Positions 40,456 through 52,811 of a stretch of 64,000 nt of DNA are shown here, piece by piece. The DNA comes from Dicaeum eximium (taxonomy: Eukaryota; Chordata; Aves; Passeriformes; Dicaeidae): positions 248,001-312,000 of the forward strand of contig VWZP01010436.1 of the NCBI GenBank assembly GCA_013396995.1, in the 5' to 3' direction. The translations under genes were made by a program, and so were the position numbers. Within the stretch, counting starts at the first letter, position 1, and the number at the start of each line of letters is the position of its first letter. The notes under the pieces are model-generated. The model was not told the origin of the DNA, made no database searches, and worked only from the letters and a program-made list of their open reading frames with translations.

Positions 40456-43400
40456 TTCCTGATTTACCTAAAGCTGTGTGGGAGGAGTTTCTGTTTATAT
40501 GCTAAATGCATAGGCAAATCACCCACCTAAACTACTTGGCATAAACCAGTTTTTGTTTCTAAGATCTTATCTGAGCTTTCTTAAATGTGGAAAAGCAAGT
40601 CTCTTTATAAATGACAAGGAGAAGAAATCATGTTAATATTTTTTTTATTCTGTTTTCATATTGTGATTTTTTACTTTGGGGGTGCTCTATTTTTAAGTAC
40701 AGCTGTTCTGTCATTGCTCTGTATGTTGTTAAACAGCTCTAAACCCAGACTGAAATCGTTATGGTTGTTGGCCTTTTTTTTAATGTTAGCATGATTGAAA
40801 GCAGAATCTGTCGTGTTTAATGCATGGTAAGGCCAAACTGAAGCCTTTATTCAAAGTTTAAGATTTCAACAATAGAAACAGAAGATATGTGTAGAGTTTA
40901 GATTAGATTAAATCTCTCCCTATACATTTAGGACTGCAAAATTGAGTCATATTGGAGGCGTCTGTAATTTTTCTCAAGTTTTAAATTCTGTGCTGCTACT
41001 ATATACTTTCAAAGCAGGATTTTCCCAGCATTTTGGCACTAAAATCCCAAACACTGATTTGTCTAAGGGCTGCTGAGGAAATTTGCATATTCTTTTTACC
41101 CCAGGTGCATACATGCCCATCCTATATTACTAGAGCTAATTTGTACTGTTGGAAGTTCTGCCTTATCCATATTCTCTCATCTAGAGTTTTTCTAAACAAA
41201 CAAAGAAATGGTGAGTTTTTAAAAGTTTGAAATAGATCAGCCTTAACAAATCCTGTCTTGGTTTTCAGAAATGAGTGATAATTCTGACCACCCAAGTGTT
41301 GATCTAAGTCTTACTCTGTGGCCAGTATGTCCTGATCCTTTCAGAACTCTTGAAAACAACTGGTTTGAAACTGGGGTAAAACAACTCTCAGCATCTTCCC
41401 AGAATTCTGGTGCTCTGAGCAAGATCAAATGACTTCTATCAGCAGGAAAAGGCTGGTATCAGAGATGGTGCAGTCCACCTCAGTGGAGTCCCTCAATAAT
41501 ATATAACTGGGGATGAATTTGTTGTTTGTGTGTGCAAAGAGGAATTGATGAAGGTGTCATCTGTGGCAGAGGACAGATTAATCTGACATATAAATATAGC
41601 AATCCACTGTCCCATATTCCTTGAATTCTTCTTCTTTTTGTCTTAACTTCTGTTATCAGTTGGTAATGTTTGCTTCATTGGCAACTTCTTGATGTACCGA
41701 AGAATCCAAGGGTGTTCAAGTAGAACACTCCACATGGGAGAATCCAGCAATTTAGATTTTGCTAACATGTTAAAGTAGAAGGTCAAGTGGTGGTATAAAT
41801 CACAGTGGTTTTGACAGCCTCTGGGCTTTCTTTGGGTTTAGATCAGTTCCTGAATTTCCCTGTGCTGCCCATGGAAACTATTCTTTCCTGTACTCAAGTC
41901 TGTCATGCAAAAGGAGTTGAATGATATCCTAAGAGAGACTGATCTATACCTTCTCTAAGCCTGTGTTTCCCAGACAACATGGTGCTTTAATCAAAGCAGC
42001 TGAAACATTTCACTTCTGTTTAGGCTGGATGCAGAATCATTTTCTCAGGAGTTGAAAAGTTCAGAAGGAGAATGAATAAGATCATTTTCCCTCTATACAA
42101 AATCCTACAAAGTAGGCTAGACCTCCTTGCTCTCACATCATTACGTGTGAAGAAATGTTAGGGCTTTCATTGCAGACTTGCTCAAGGCGCATTGTGTGAA
42201 GTGCAGAAGAACATATGCTTGAAATTGTCCAGCACAATTTTCAGGAGAGAATGGCAAGAACAGCAAGAAAGTAATACAAACTTGAGCAAATGCTGAAATA
42301 ATGAGTGTCGCTCTGGGTTGTAAAAGCTCAGAAGGAATTGAAATCATCACTCTCTGCTTCACAGCCCCCATTCTTAATGTCTTCTCATTTCACCTGCATC
42401 TGCACAGTTGAGAAAGGACATGAGCAAAGAATTAATAACTCTGACAAAATATGTGGGGCATACTCTTGGGCTGGTCCTCTTGAGAGCTACAGAACTTGAA
42501 CTGGATCCAAAATGTGAGGAGAGTGGGTATTTGGTACCATCTCTGGACCATGCAAATTTGGAGATGCTTCAGGGACAAGTGGTGTGAAGAGAATCCAAAG
42601 CTCCCCTGAGAGCTGCTTTTCCTTCCCAGGGCTCCCCTGTGCTTGCCTACCGCTCATGTTGCTCCTGGACTCTCCCTTCCAATGACTAGTTTGGCATCAG
42701 GCTTGTCACTGCCACATTTACAACAACTCCCTCCTGGTCTCTTGGGGCTTCTCTGCCTTCATTGCACCCCCTCAGCAGCACCCAGGGATCATGGCAGGCA
42801 TAGAATTAGCTCAGCTTTTCAAAGGTGATGAGTGCAGAAAATGTGTTGCCTATATTCACTATTTTAAAGGGGAATTTCGTTTTCCCACCCTTCCCTCCTG
42901 ACACTTTATAAAGGAAGGGATAGGACTGTATTTCTCATAAAACCAAATTTATCTTTTGGTCTGGAGGAGTCTCCTTATCATAGTTCCCACAGCTGCAGCT
43001 TCTTCGGCCTCCAGATGAATAGCAAGACCATTTTTGCAAAGTGATTCTTTTCTAAACCTTGTTTTTCAGGAATTGAAAACAAGTGTTGTGTCTTGCTGGC
43101 TTACTATCCCCTCAGGGCTGCTTGAACAGAAAGGTTATGGCTTTTGTGGAGTGATAACCTACCATCTAATGAGTCTTCCAGCACAAGGAAAGGTCTGATC
43201 TTCTTATAATGAAAAATAGGCATGAGAGAAGAAAGAAACAAAACAAAATCCTTGAATAAAAATCTTCTGTAGTTTCTCTGTTCCTCACAGAGAGACGAGT
43301 CAGTGACCAAACTTTTGCTTTCAACTTTTTAGCTGTTGGATGAAGAGCATGACAAAGGCAAAGCCATAATTATATTTTAATAAAAAGTAACAAAGATGGA

Positions 43401-46268
43401 AGACAATTGTATTGCCTGATTGTACCAAAGTGTTGATCCACTTCTCTTCTTCAGCACAACATCAGCATTGGGGAAAGAGAAGAGCAGGAAAACGCTGAAG
43501 AAGAGAAGGGCAGAAATAAAAAAAAACCTGCTTCTGACAAGCAGCAGCATTTTTATGAGTTACAATCTGTGTGATTTGATGGGGCAAAACTCAGCTTGCA
43601 TTTTAGAGCTCTCACAGCCAATGCTGTCTCAGAACCAGCTCTAAGTAACCAATACTGAATGCTGGCAGGGCCAGAGATTGGGGAATTCCAGGTGAATTTC
43701 CCAATCAACAGGGTCTGTCTCACCCTCTTGCTTGCTTTGTCCTTGCACATATTTTATGTTATATAGAAGCAAGTACCACAGACAAGTGTGCTTTTGAGTG
43801 ACATCATGCTGATGGCTGAGGTGGGATTTTGATTTGACCCTCTAAACAGAAAAAAGGGGGTTTCAACTCAAGTGCACATCTATTTACCCACACTGTTCTT
43901 GGCATTCACCAGCAGAGTTTTGGGCAAGACAAATTTTTGAAAAATCCTTACTACCAGCACCTTTGAGATTTGAAGCAGCCTGGGTGTAGTTGTAGAATAG
44001 ACTCATTTTGGACCAAAAATTAGCATAATTTAATGGCTGTGTTATAAGGGATATGGATAAAACAGTTTCAAACTTCCCCCTGCTCGGTAAGAGCACTGAT
44101 TTATGTTCACAGTCACTCAAAAACAGAATGCTGAATTAGAGCTATCTGTAATTGCTGTTTTTATTTCCAGTTCTCCCTAATACTGAGCTATTACATTCAC
44201 AAACAGTAAGTAGAAATGCATCTGTTAACATGACTCGTTTAAAGATTTACTTAAAAACTAAAATCTTCTTGGGTAACTTCCCTTAGGTATTTAATTTGTA
44301 CACCACATTTCTCCAGCCTTCTTCTTAGAACATAAAATACCAATTGAGCATTTGGCTTTATGGCTGCTGGCAGAATTGGGAAAAGAGGGTAAGCATTCAG
44401 TCCCATCCTCTTGTTCCAAAAATCCAATAACAACCACTTTTATTTTACTGTGCTATGTTCTTGCTGTACTGTGAGAGATCTTTCCCTTAAAACCACATCT
44501 TCTACATTGAATTTTTCAGTACTTTCTTTTTCCTGTTTCACAATGAAACTGAAGGTAACAATACATTTTTACTAGAGGGAAAACTGTTTCCCTTGAAGGA
44601 AAGATTATTTTTAAGAATTCTTCTACATATGTTGTTTACTCTGAGGGAAGAAAATTGTAAAAATTTCATGAAGTAATCAAAACTTGAAAAGAGCAGAGAG
44701 GCATTGCCCAATCAATGGCCTTGAGAGTGTTGTTTGCCAGCACATTCACTCACAAACTGAGTTTGACACTGAAAGCATCACATTCTGGTTTTAGTTCACT
44801 GCCCTGAGGTTGTAAGCAAGATGTGTTACAGAAAGACATGTTCTAATGCTTTGTAAAGTGACGAAATTTGCTTTCATTCTGTCAAATTATAGTAGTGTGA
44901 GCATTAACTAACTGTAGTGGTATTGGGGTGGATCCATGTGCATCAGACAACAGGACTATGCCAGGATTACTGGAGGTCATGTCCTCTGCTGAAACTCTGT
45001 CTGACTCCCAGAGCTGTGGTCTGCAGCACGAAACACCAATTACTGCCAGAGAGATTGGTGATCAGTGCTGATTAACAGCAGAAGGCTTCTTGAACAGAAC
45101 TTTATGGGGAGAACCATGTCCAGCAGGTGCCCTCTCTGGGATTTAATTATGAGGGAACCTGACGGAGAGAGATGTTTCCAGGACTGGCTCTGGATTACCT
45201 GCAAGGGCTTTGTCACAGAAAAGGTTTAAAAGAAAGCACATAGTGATGTCAGGCATAGGTTGGGACACCAGCTCAATTAGAGCTAATTAATGTCCTGTGA
45301 GCACTTTGCTGTTTCAGCCATGTTGCATAAAGTCATGTGAGGTGCTTCAGTGCACAAGAGCTTTGTGCTGTGAGCTGGAGAGGTCTGATTCTTAAGTGTC
45401 TTAAAGAGCTCCAAGATGCTGCTACTAGAAGTCATAGTTTGCAAATGATCTTTGGGGGATTTCTGTGTCAAGGCTATGACCAATGTTGATTTTTTTTGGT
45501 GTGTGGGTAGATGCTTAAGTGCCATATCACTATATGAGGGGCAGCAGTTAATGGGTTGACTTGGTTGATCATGGGTGTTTCGGTGAAGTTCAGGATCAGC
45601 TGGTGTGCTGTTGCCTGAAGAACTAGGTTAGAGTAAGCAGAAGTTAAATAGAAAATTGAAATAATGTATTCTTTGTGTGAAGAAAGCTGAAATATTTTAA
45701 ACACTTGGTCATTTGTTGCACAGATCAAAAAAGATTTTTGATCAAAGTCTCTTCAGTTTATTTTGAAATTAGTTGGTGAACTTGGCATAACTCTTAATGG
45801 TCCCAGGTGGCAGGAATGTTTGTCTGACTGTTGTCCCAGTGAAGCAGGCTTCATTCCTGAATTTGCCTGAAGTTCAACCACTTCCCAGTGCCTGCTTTTG
45901 AGAAGCCTGTGTTTGGTGCCCAGTTCTCAGCAAAATCTCCCTCACACCTGACAGTATTTGGTGCTTTTGTTTGCAGTGCTGGTGGATAGGCCAAGGAATA
46001 AAGAGAGAGCAGCCTTGCTTTCTGCTTCTTAATAAAAAGTTGCTGTAAAGGTGGTGGGTAGGTCAGGCTGATGGACAATGAGCAAACACTCGGAGTTGTG
46101 CCTCTAGTCCACAATTACTCTGAAGATAACAGAGCAAGGCATGTCAATCTAACACAGCAAAGGTCAAGGTGACCATGATGGGCTGAGAATGTTGTACCAG
46201 AGCTTACACATAAAGCTTTCTCCAAGTGAAACTTTGCAAATTATATTCTTCTTTAAAAAGAAAATTTA

Positions 46269-46334
46269 AAAACAAACAAACAAACAAAAAAAGCCCAACA
46301 AAAAAAAAAACAAAAACAAAAACAAAAAAAACAA
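46269..46334 (+). repeat. A/C-only low-complexity tract (CAAA-like)
   Basis: The stretch has only A and C on the + strand except for one G at 46303. It starts as CAAA units and passes into CAAAAA units. Its complement is a T/G tract like that at 39505-39593, but on the opposite strand. It could be the decayed poly(A) end of a retroposed sequence, though no body of such an element is recognised beside it. Confidence 0.9.
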
Positions 46335-46892
46335 GTACAAGCATCAGTTTCGATAGGTTTTCAAATTGGAACAGAGTGGCTGATGAAAATGTGAGAAGCA
46401 GCAGTGCCAGTACCTGCTTTCTGACAGTAATGTATTGTGAGAAAATGGAGGCCTGCAGCCTTTCCTCAGCTTCTCCAAATAGTTTAAGTACTTTTGGGCA
46501 GGTGTATCCTTACAGTGTTTCTACCAAGGCTTCCACACAGAAGCCTCTGACTTGGTTAGAGCATTGAGGTATTATCACACTCTTAATAAAAAGTAATTTT
46601 TTCACCCTCTTTTTCTGTCTCCTCATTTTAAAGATCATTCAAGATGTCTTTTGATGTAGCTGTGAAATCACAACAAATTTGTTTGTTGCATGTATTTGAC
46701 TGAAAACAGACAATTCACTCTTTATCTTCAAAATGATGTTGTGATAAATACAAATTAAATATTTTTCAATATTTTTTCTGTTGCTTTTTGCAATCTTTAA
46801 CAGTTTAAACAATTTAATATTTCCATCTTTCACTGAATGAGTCACCCAGAAGGACAGGACACATACATTTAGTCTTGAATTACTGAAATATT

Positions 46893-46912
46893 TGTGTGTG
46901 TGTGTGTGTGTG
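46893..46912. repeat. (TG)10 dinucleotide microsatellite
   Basis: Ten uninterrupted TG units are followed by TATATG. It is likely length-variable between individuals. Confidence 0.95.
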
Positions 46913-49460
46913 TATATGCAGTGGTCTCAAGACTTGCACATTTTAAGTACAATGAGTACAGTCTTGGCAAGTTAGCAAATGATACTGAGGCTTTCTACAC
47001 TAGTTTTTTGTTAAAAGAGGGGTCGGTGACCTGAAGCCTGAATTTATGCTCAGAAAATTGCTTTTTATCCTACAGCACGGGTTCTTGAGCAGAGACAGGC
47101 TCACACAATATGTTGAAAATTATCTTTTCACAGAACTCTGATCAAAGTACAAATGTCCTTGCCTCAGGATGCAGTTTTTTGTTTCCCTTGAGAAGTGATG
47201 CTGGAAAAATCAAAGAGACCAAAGTCTGCTTACTGGCCAAAATTCATCTATGAATAAATTGCATCACAAAGCTACCAGCAACATAACATTTTCAAAGACC
47301 ATACATGGTGTTGCTATAAGAAAAGTGATTTGTAAAAGTCAGCATTGGATGGGAACTCTTGCTGTAACAGTATTATTAGAAACTATTATTGTTTATAATG
47401 CAATAGAGTATACACATCTAATGATATTTCTGATTTAGCGGAATCCAGATGTAAACCACTTTTGGCCAGTTTCATGATTTCCCTGTTAGTAGGAAGCTTC
47501 TTTTCTGGGAAATTATTTTGAAGCTTTTTGTAGGAACATACCTATATTAGTCATCTGTTGTTTCCAGTACCAAAAAAAGAAAATTTAATTACTAGATCTT
47601 ACTTGACTCCTAAAGGATCCAAAAGAGCTATCTACATAAAGCTAAGTGTTCACTGATGTATCATTTTACTTATTTTAATTTTGCTTGTTTCTTCCAAAGC
47701 TGAGATTCAAAGCTTCTTTTTTGCTCCTTAATATAAATTTTTGGAACCCAGGAATCCTCATGTGTCAGGAGTCTCTGAATAACTGTTTTTGACATGCAAT
47801 TTTGCTTTTCTTTTAGATTTTCTCTTTTACTGAATATACCTGCTTCTCATTCTCTTATATGCAGTGACAGAGTCCTAAATAGAGGAGTTCTGGTGAAAAA
47901 TTATTCTGTTTACTACATCTTTTTTTGGTGTCCCAATATTATTTGCACGGGTTTTCACATGTTTTGGAAGATAAGAATTCCTTCTTCCATCCAGACTCTG
48001 TCTTTAAAGAGGCATCTGCACTGCCAGAAGAGTTTCAGCTCAACCCTCCTTTGTCATCTTCTGAAAAGAAGAACGCATTTGCAGCTGAGACTTTTAATGT
48101 GATTGAGTGAAAGATAGAATTCCTTTGGTAATGGTGAATTCATCTTTAATTTCACACCAGACTGTGAGGTTGAGTAATACTGTGGGAATCCTTTCCCCAG
48201 TAATTGGTCAGTGGAATCCCCAGTGGGTCAGGGGTGGGCTTGTTAAAGGAAAACTTTTCAAATGTGTGTTAAGTTTTGCTGCTGGCAGTTTTTGCTGAAT
48301 GTTTCAAGTTGTAGTGTGTAGCACAGGCTGGACACAGCTGCTGTTCAATGTCAGCTTGTGCACACTTTTTTAGCAGCCTTGGCTGAAAGAACATCTCAAA
48401 GTGCTGTTCAGGCCACCTGTTGCTTTCATGGATTATTCCCACACCTCTGTGGAATATAAATGATTCAGCTCCAGACTTCTGTTCCATGCAAGTGAAGAGA
48501 GATGAAGAAAATGTGATAGGAAAAACAACTTAAGAGAAAACCGTGCCATGGCACTCAAAGGCCCCATGAAGATAATGTCTTTGCATGAGAGCTAAGGGTA
48601 GGTAAATCTATTTAGATAAGAAAGAATAATTTAGGTAGGAATCTGAACCTTGAAGGAAAGCTTGTACAAATGCTGGCTGAGTTTCTCATTACTCCACTCG
48701 TGGCTGGTGCAATAGAGCATAGCTGGTGGTAACCCTAGGTCTGGTCAGGAGCAGAGTCCTCCCATTTTCATGACTCCCCAGGCACGATTCCAAAGGCTGC
48801 AGACATTTAGTATCCTTATGGTATTTTTTTAGCTGGTTTAAATGCATTAAGTGGAACTAGCCTCTTTGGAGACTTAAGTATCCCATTTATTCATAGATGT
48901 CTTCCTGCAATGTCTTCCTGCCAGTATGTTTCAACCACAAACTACAGGAAGAATTTGAGTAGCAAGAAAAGGGTTTGGACTTCATAGTCTGCACAGACTC
49001 CCAGCAGAATGTTCAAGATAGCCTCACCCTGAAATGGGGAAGGAATAGCTGAAGGGTGAAAATACGAATCCATCAGCTTTTGTACTTCAGCAGACATCAT
49101 GAAAATAGGACTAGAACATCCTTGTCTATTGCAATTAGGTCTGTGTCTGTCTCATGTTACTGCCTCTAGAAGTTTTCCTTTTCTGTGTCTCAGCTGACTT
49201 CTTTTCACTCCAGCTGCCCTGGCCCCTACATACCTTTCTGTTGACACCTTGGCTTCACTGTTGGTGCATAATCCTCATATTGACATAATTTTTTTCTTTA
49301 GGATAAGTTTAGAGATGAGTGATTATTGAACTCCAGCAAATTTTGTAGTTATTTGCATTAAAAAGAGGAATTTTTTTTATATATATATTTAGCAGATGTT
49401 TTTCAGTAGAATTTAGAGATGCTACTGAAGCAATAGTCCAGCATTGAATTTCAGTTTGTC

Positions 49461-49492
49461 CTCAGAGGTGATAACCTCTGAGATATCAGAGA
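49461..49492. repeat. Overlapping inverted repeats sharing one arm
   Basis: CTCAGAGGT (49461-49469) pairs exactly with ACCTCTGAG (49474-49482) around a GATA loop. The inner part CTCTGA of that right arm can instead pair with TCAGAG at 49487-49492, again around a GATA loop. The two hairpins are mutually exclusive. Confidence 0.85.
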
Positions 49493-49518
49493 TGGTAACC
49501 TAGAGACTTGACAGGTTC

Positions 49519-49563
49519 AGAAGAAAAAAAAAAAAAGGAAGAAAGAAAAAGAAGAGGAGGAGA
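49519..49563 (+). repeat. Homopurine tract
   Basis: Forty-five bases consist of A and G only, including a run of 13 A and a GAAGAGGAGGAG end. It is a simple A/G repeat; no transposon edge is visible next to it. Confidence 0.92.
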
Positions 49564-50499
49564 TAAGGCTTTGACCCAGCTGAACTCTTTGAACCTAACA
49601 GGCTGTTTGCTTCTAATACCTTTTGATCACCATCCGCTTTTGCCTGAGTAACATATATGACTTGAAGTTAGGAACATAAGACTGGGAAAAATCAGTAAGA
49701 TTGTAAGAGCTGGGGCATTAGTCTGTGCCTTTCTGGTCTCTCTGCTGTAATGGAATTTTTTTTTCCCTCTCTGCAAATGTACTGAAGCTCACTAGTCTCA
49801 CCCATTTGTACAGAGATTGCTTATTTCAGGAGGCTGTGTCCTGTCTTTAATCTGCTGTCTTCACCCTGTCCCCATTCTTCCTTCTTTTCCTTTCTCATGA
49901 GTTCTCATCTTCATCTCCTCATTTCCCAGTAAATTATGTTGAAAGTCACTATTAAAACTCTTCTTAGTATTTTTTTCCTCAGGCATTTTTAGATAGGCTT
50001 TCTGATTCACACCTTTAAGTTTCAGTTATATCTTCTTTCTAATATTACCAAATATTTCTGTGAGGTTTGTAAGTACACGATTATTCATAAAGATTATACT
50101 GAGAAAAGAACAACAGCTGAGGTCTCCTCTGGACTGTAATTTGTGCAGCTCAGTTTACCACCCTAGAAAAATCACTGCATTTTTTTTCAGTGGCTTTCTT
50201 CCTGAAACATTTCACAGATTGCATGGTGTCCTTTAGAGAATGTTGAATAGCACAGTGTGTTTCTTTGCTTTTGGCTCATGGTTGTTCCCTGACATCCCAA
50301 GGGCTGAAGGAAAAGGAAAACAAAACAAGAATGAGGCAGGAGTTTACCTAGTGGAAGAGTCAATCCATGCTGGCATTTAAGTATTTAGGTACACTGGTTT
50401 GTTTGCCTCACGCTAGGCTGTTGTTTTGGACAGCTGAACAGGAGGGTTCTAAGAGCACCTGTTTTCCCATCTCATGTAAACCACAAACTACAACTGCAG

Positions 50500-51088
50500 T
50501 GAGAGTGTGGTCACAGTCCTGGCTGCATCTGGGGCATTGTGCCAGCTGGCCAAGGAAGAGGATTGTCCTGGTCTGCTTTGCACTGATGTGGCCTCACCTT
50601 GAGACCTGTGAGCAGTTTTGTGCACCACAATATATGACATTAGACTATTACAGAGTGTCCAGAGGACAACCACAAACATGAAGGGCCTTGAGGGAAAGCT
50701 GTATGAGCTGACTTGGTCTGCTCAGCCTGGAGGAGACTGAGGGGAGACCTCATTGCAGTTACTACTTCTTCATGAGGGGAAGAGGAGGGACAGACACTGA
50801 TCTCTCCTTTGTGACCAGTGACAGTACTTAAGGGAATGTCCTGAAGTTGTGTCAGGAGAGATTTACATTGGGTATTAGGAAAAGGTTCTTCACCCAGAGG
50901 GTGGCTGGGCACTGGTTGGGCTCCCCAGGGCAGTGGTCACAGCCCCAAGCCTGAAGGAGTTGAAGAAGCATTTGGACAATGCTCTCAGGGACATGGAGTG
51001 ACTCTTGGGGTGTTTTGAGCAGGACCAGGAGCAGGACTCAATGGTCCTGATGGGTCCATTCCAACTCAGCATGTTCTGTGATTCTGTG
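50500..51088 (+). mobile_element. CR1 LINE fragment, 5'-truncated, sense orientation
   Basis: The + strand reads the CR1 ORF2 C-terminus and 3' end. Peptide blocks include RKRIVLVCFAL, then W PHLETCEQF APQYMT, then (in another frame) a GLEGKLYE-type block and the RGWLGTGWAPQGSGHSPKPEGVEE-type block. It closes with GATGGGTCCATTCCAACTC and a TTCTGTGATTCTGTG tail ending at 51088. Several stops and frameshifts are present. The start is approximate. It is one of only two CR1 pieces here in the same direction as ALK. Confidence 0.9.
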
Positions 51089-51918
51089 TCAGAGACAGAT
51101 AGTCCTGTTGCATATATTTTGGCTGACTCTTATCCACATGCTGTCTGTACTCTGTCTCATTCCTTGCTTGCTAGTGCTGTTCTTTTCAATCTCCCCCCTA
51201 TCCTTTTTCCTGACTCCTGCTCTTTGACTCACTTGCCAAGAGATGAGTTTTCTAGCCTGGATATGAACTGCCCATGTTCTCCAGTGCCCTGTTTACAAAG
51301 ACATGTATAGGTTTCAGAGGTTTGAATGTTGCCCTTTGCTAGCACAAAGTAACGACAAAAAAATAACCTTTTCTCCTTTCTTTCTTCTTGTTCTGTTTAT
51401 AAAGAATTGTGACCAGAAAAAAAAACAAAACCAACAAAGATAAACCAAGTACAGAGCAGGATGTCTAATAGGGTCTGAAGGGCTGCCCTCCAGGGAGCAG
51501 CTGCTTGAGACTTACTAACTTTTGCACATTTTACAGGAAAATGGTTCTTTCACTCTGAAATTGGTTTCAGAGGGGGAAAAGGTCTGAAACATTTGACAGC
51601 TTCTTCATTAATGGCTCTTGATGTCCTTCTAGCTCTTTGCATTTTCAAGCCCTCCATCAACAGGAACGAAGCATAGATTACTCCAATAAGCTGATAATAA
51701 TATGCATTTTCTTATTCACATATCCTCTTTCAGTGCATGTTAAGTTCATTCAAGTGAAGCTCTGAGTCTATAGCTGAAAAGGAAAAATTGAAGATGTGGC
51801 CACTATTGACCCTCCAGTAGCATTGATCCAGGAGCACCAGTAACTCAGCACGCTTTGTTAAAGAAATCAATAGTGAAGACTAAGATCTTTAGTCAGTGGA
51901 AAACCTTCTACCTGTGCA
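51089..51918 (+). other. ALK: ALK intron 4 between two oppositely oriented CR1 copies
   Basis: About 830 bases of unique AT-rich sequence separate a sense CR1 from an antisense CR1. An A-rich run lies at about 51416-51431. I see no gene or exon. Confidence 0.72.
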
Positions 51919-52110
51919 GGATCACAGAACAACTGAGGTTGAAGGGCACCTCCGGAAATCATTACTCCAGCCCCTTTGCTCAAGGCAGAGCCAAAGCAGG
52001 GTATTAGTACATAATGATAAGAGCCTTCTCCAGGCTAAACAATCCCAGCCTCTCCTTGTACATCAGTTGCTCCAGTCCATAGTGGCCATTATCTGTCCTA
52101 TTCATCTAAC
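51919..52110 (-). mobile_element. CR1 LINE fragment with internal deletion, antisense
   Basis: The left edge (51919-51960) is the reverse-complement CR1 tail: GGATCACAGAAC, then GGTTGAAGGGCACCTCCGG. After about 70 bases the sequence jumps to the segment AGCCTTCTCCAGGCTAAACA, which in intact copies lies several hundred bases further into the element. The middle has therefore been deleted. The right boundary is approximate. Confidence 0.8.
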
Positions 52111-52478
52111 ACCCACTTATCAAAGCATCTGGAAGTATTCCTCCTGTGGGGTTGAGACATCTCTCTGCTACAGGCACAATTCATGCCTGAGTTACCTGAA
52201 GCCGGTTGTTTATGGAAGCAGAGTTCAGGGCACCTGGCAGAGGGAGGCCTTGCCCCAGCTATCCCTCCTGGAAAGAGTGTTCCTGCTCTCAGCAGGTTGC
52301 CACAGTCACTGCTTTGACCTCAGGCTTCAGCTTCTGGGAGCCTTCAGCAGAGTCTTGTGGTATACTCCTCTGTGTTGCATCTTTGCTTCACCCCTTTCAT
52401 AATAAGTGGACTTCTTGAAGCTTTATTTACTGGAGTATTGAGGATTTCAGAATGTCTTTCCCTGACACTTTGTATTCA

Positions 52479-52541
52479 AGCTCAGGAATACAGGAATATA
52501 CATGTATATTCATGTATATACATGTATACAGCTCAGGAATA
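52479..52541. repeat. Palindromic TATACATGTATA cluster flanked by direct repeats
   Basis: The 12-base sequence AGCTCAGGAATA occurs at 52479-52490 and again at 52530-52541. Between them are overlapping self-complementary TATACATGTATA units, at about 52498-52509 and 52516-52527. The arrangement resembles either a local duplication or expansion of an alternating purine-pyrimidine segment. Confidence 0.9.
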
Positions 52542-52788
52542 CCTTGTGGAACAGTAACACTGGCAGGTCTTGTTCCAGAAGGAACTATATTATGCTCATA
52601 TGTATCAGTATGGTCAGAGGAATAAACCTGATTTTTTTGGTTAGTCAGAGTTTAGTAAAATTGAATTCACTTTTTTTGTCCACTCAGTGGTATGTGGTTG
52701 AACAGAAATTCCCCAGGGAAGAATCTCTGTGTGTGTTTTTGAGCCAATTCCATTATTTTCTGTATAATCATTGCTGTCTGAGAGTTAC

Positions 52789-52811
52789 AGTTAGACATTA
52801 GATGTCTAACT
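52789..52811. repeat. Perfect hairpin, 10-base arms and 3-base loop
   Basis: AGTTAGACAT (52789-52798) and ATGTCTAACT (52802-52811) are exact reverse complements around TAG, followed by a run of A. On the minus strand this reads as a hairpin preceded by T, but in a vertebrate intron it is not a terminator. Confidence 0.92.

Larger units (their letters stand above)
28776..50499 (+). other. ALK: ALK intron 4, fourth segment (no gene seen)
   Basis: About 21.7 kb of intronic sequence without a recognisable gene. A GC-richer, stop-poor patch at about 30060-30760 produces overlapping open frames of 60-120 codons in several frames on both strands. That is the mark of base composition rather than coding. 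A second small GC-rich patch lies at about 32460-32600, and a third at 38520-38730. ALK exon 5 was looked for by eye as a WTVLQGRIG / FFALKNC-type reading and was not found. Simple-sequence and duplicated segments are listed separately. Confidence 0.7.

Noticed and set aside
45800..46110. Possible second LTR (AATAAA at about 45997 and AATAAAA near 46031)
   Set aside because: There are poly(A)-like hexamers but no TATA box at the right spacing and no C/T-rich U3. AATAAA is common in AT-rich introns.
51896..52402. 168-codon + open frame, the longest in the window
   Set aside because: Its first third is the wrong strand of an antisense CR1 fragment and the rest is unique sequence without a domain. 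It is a chance frame.
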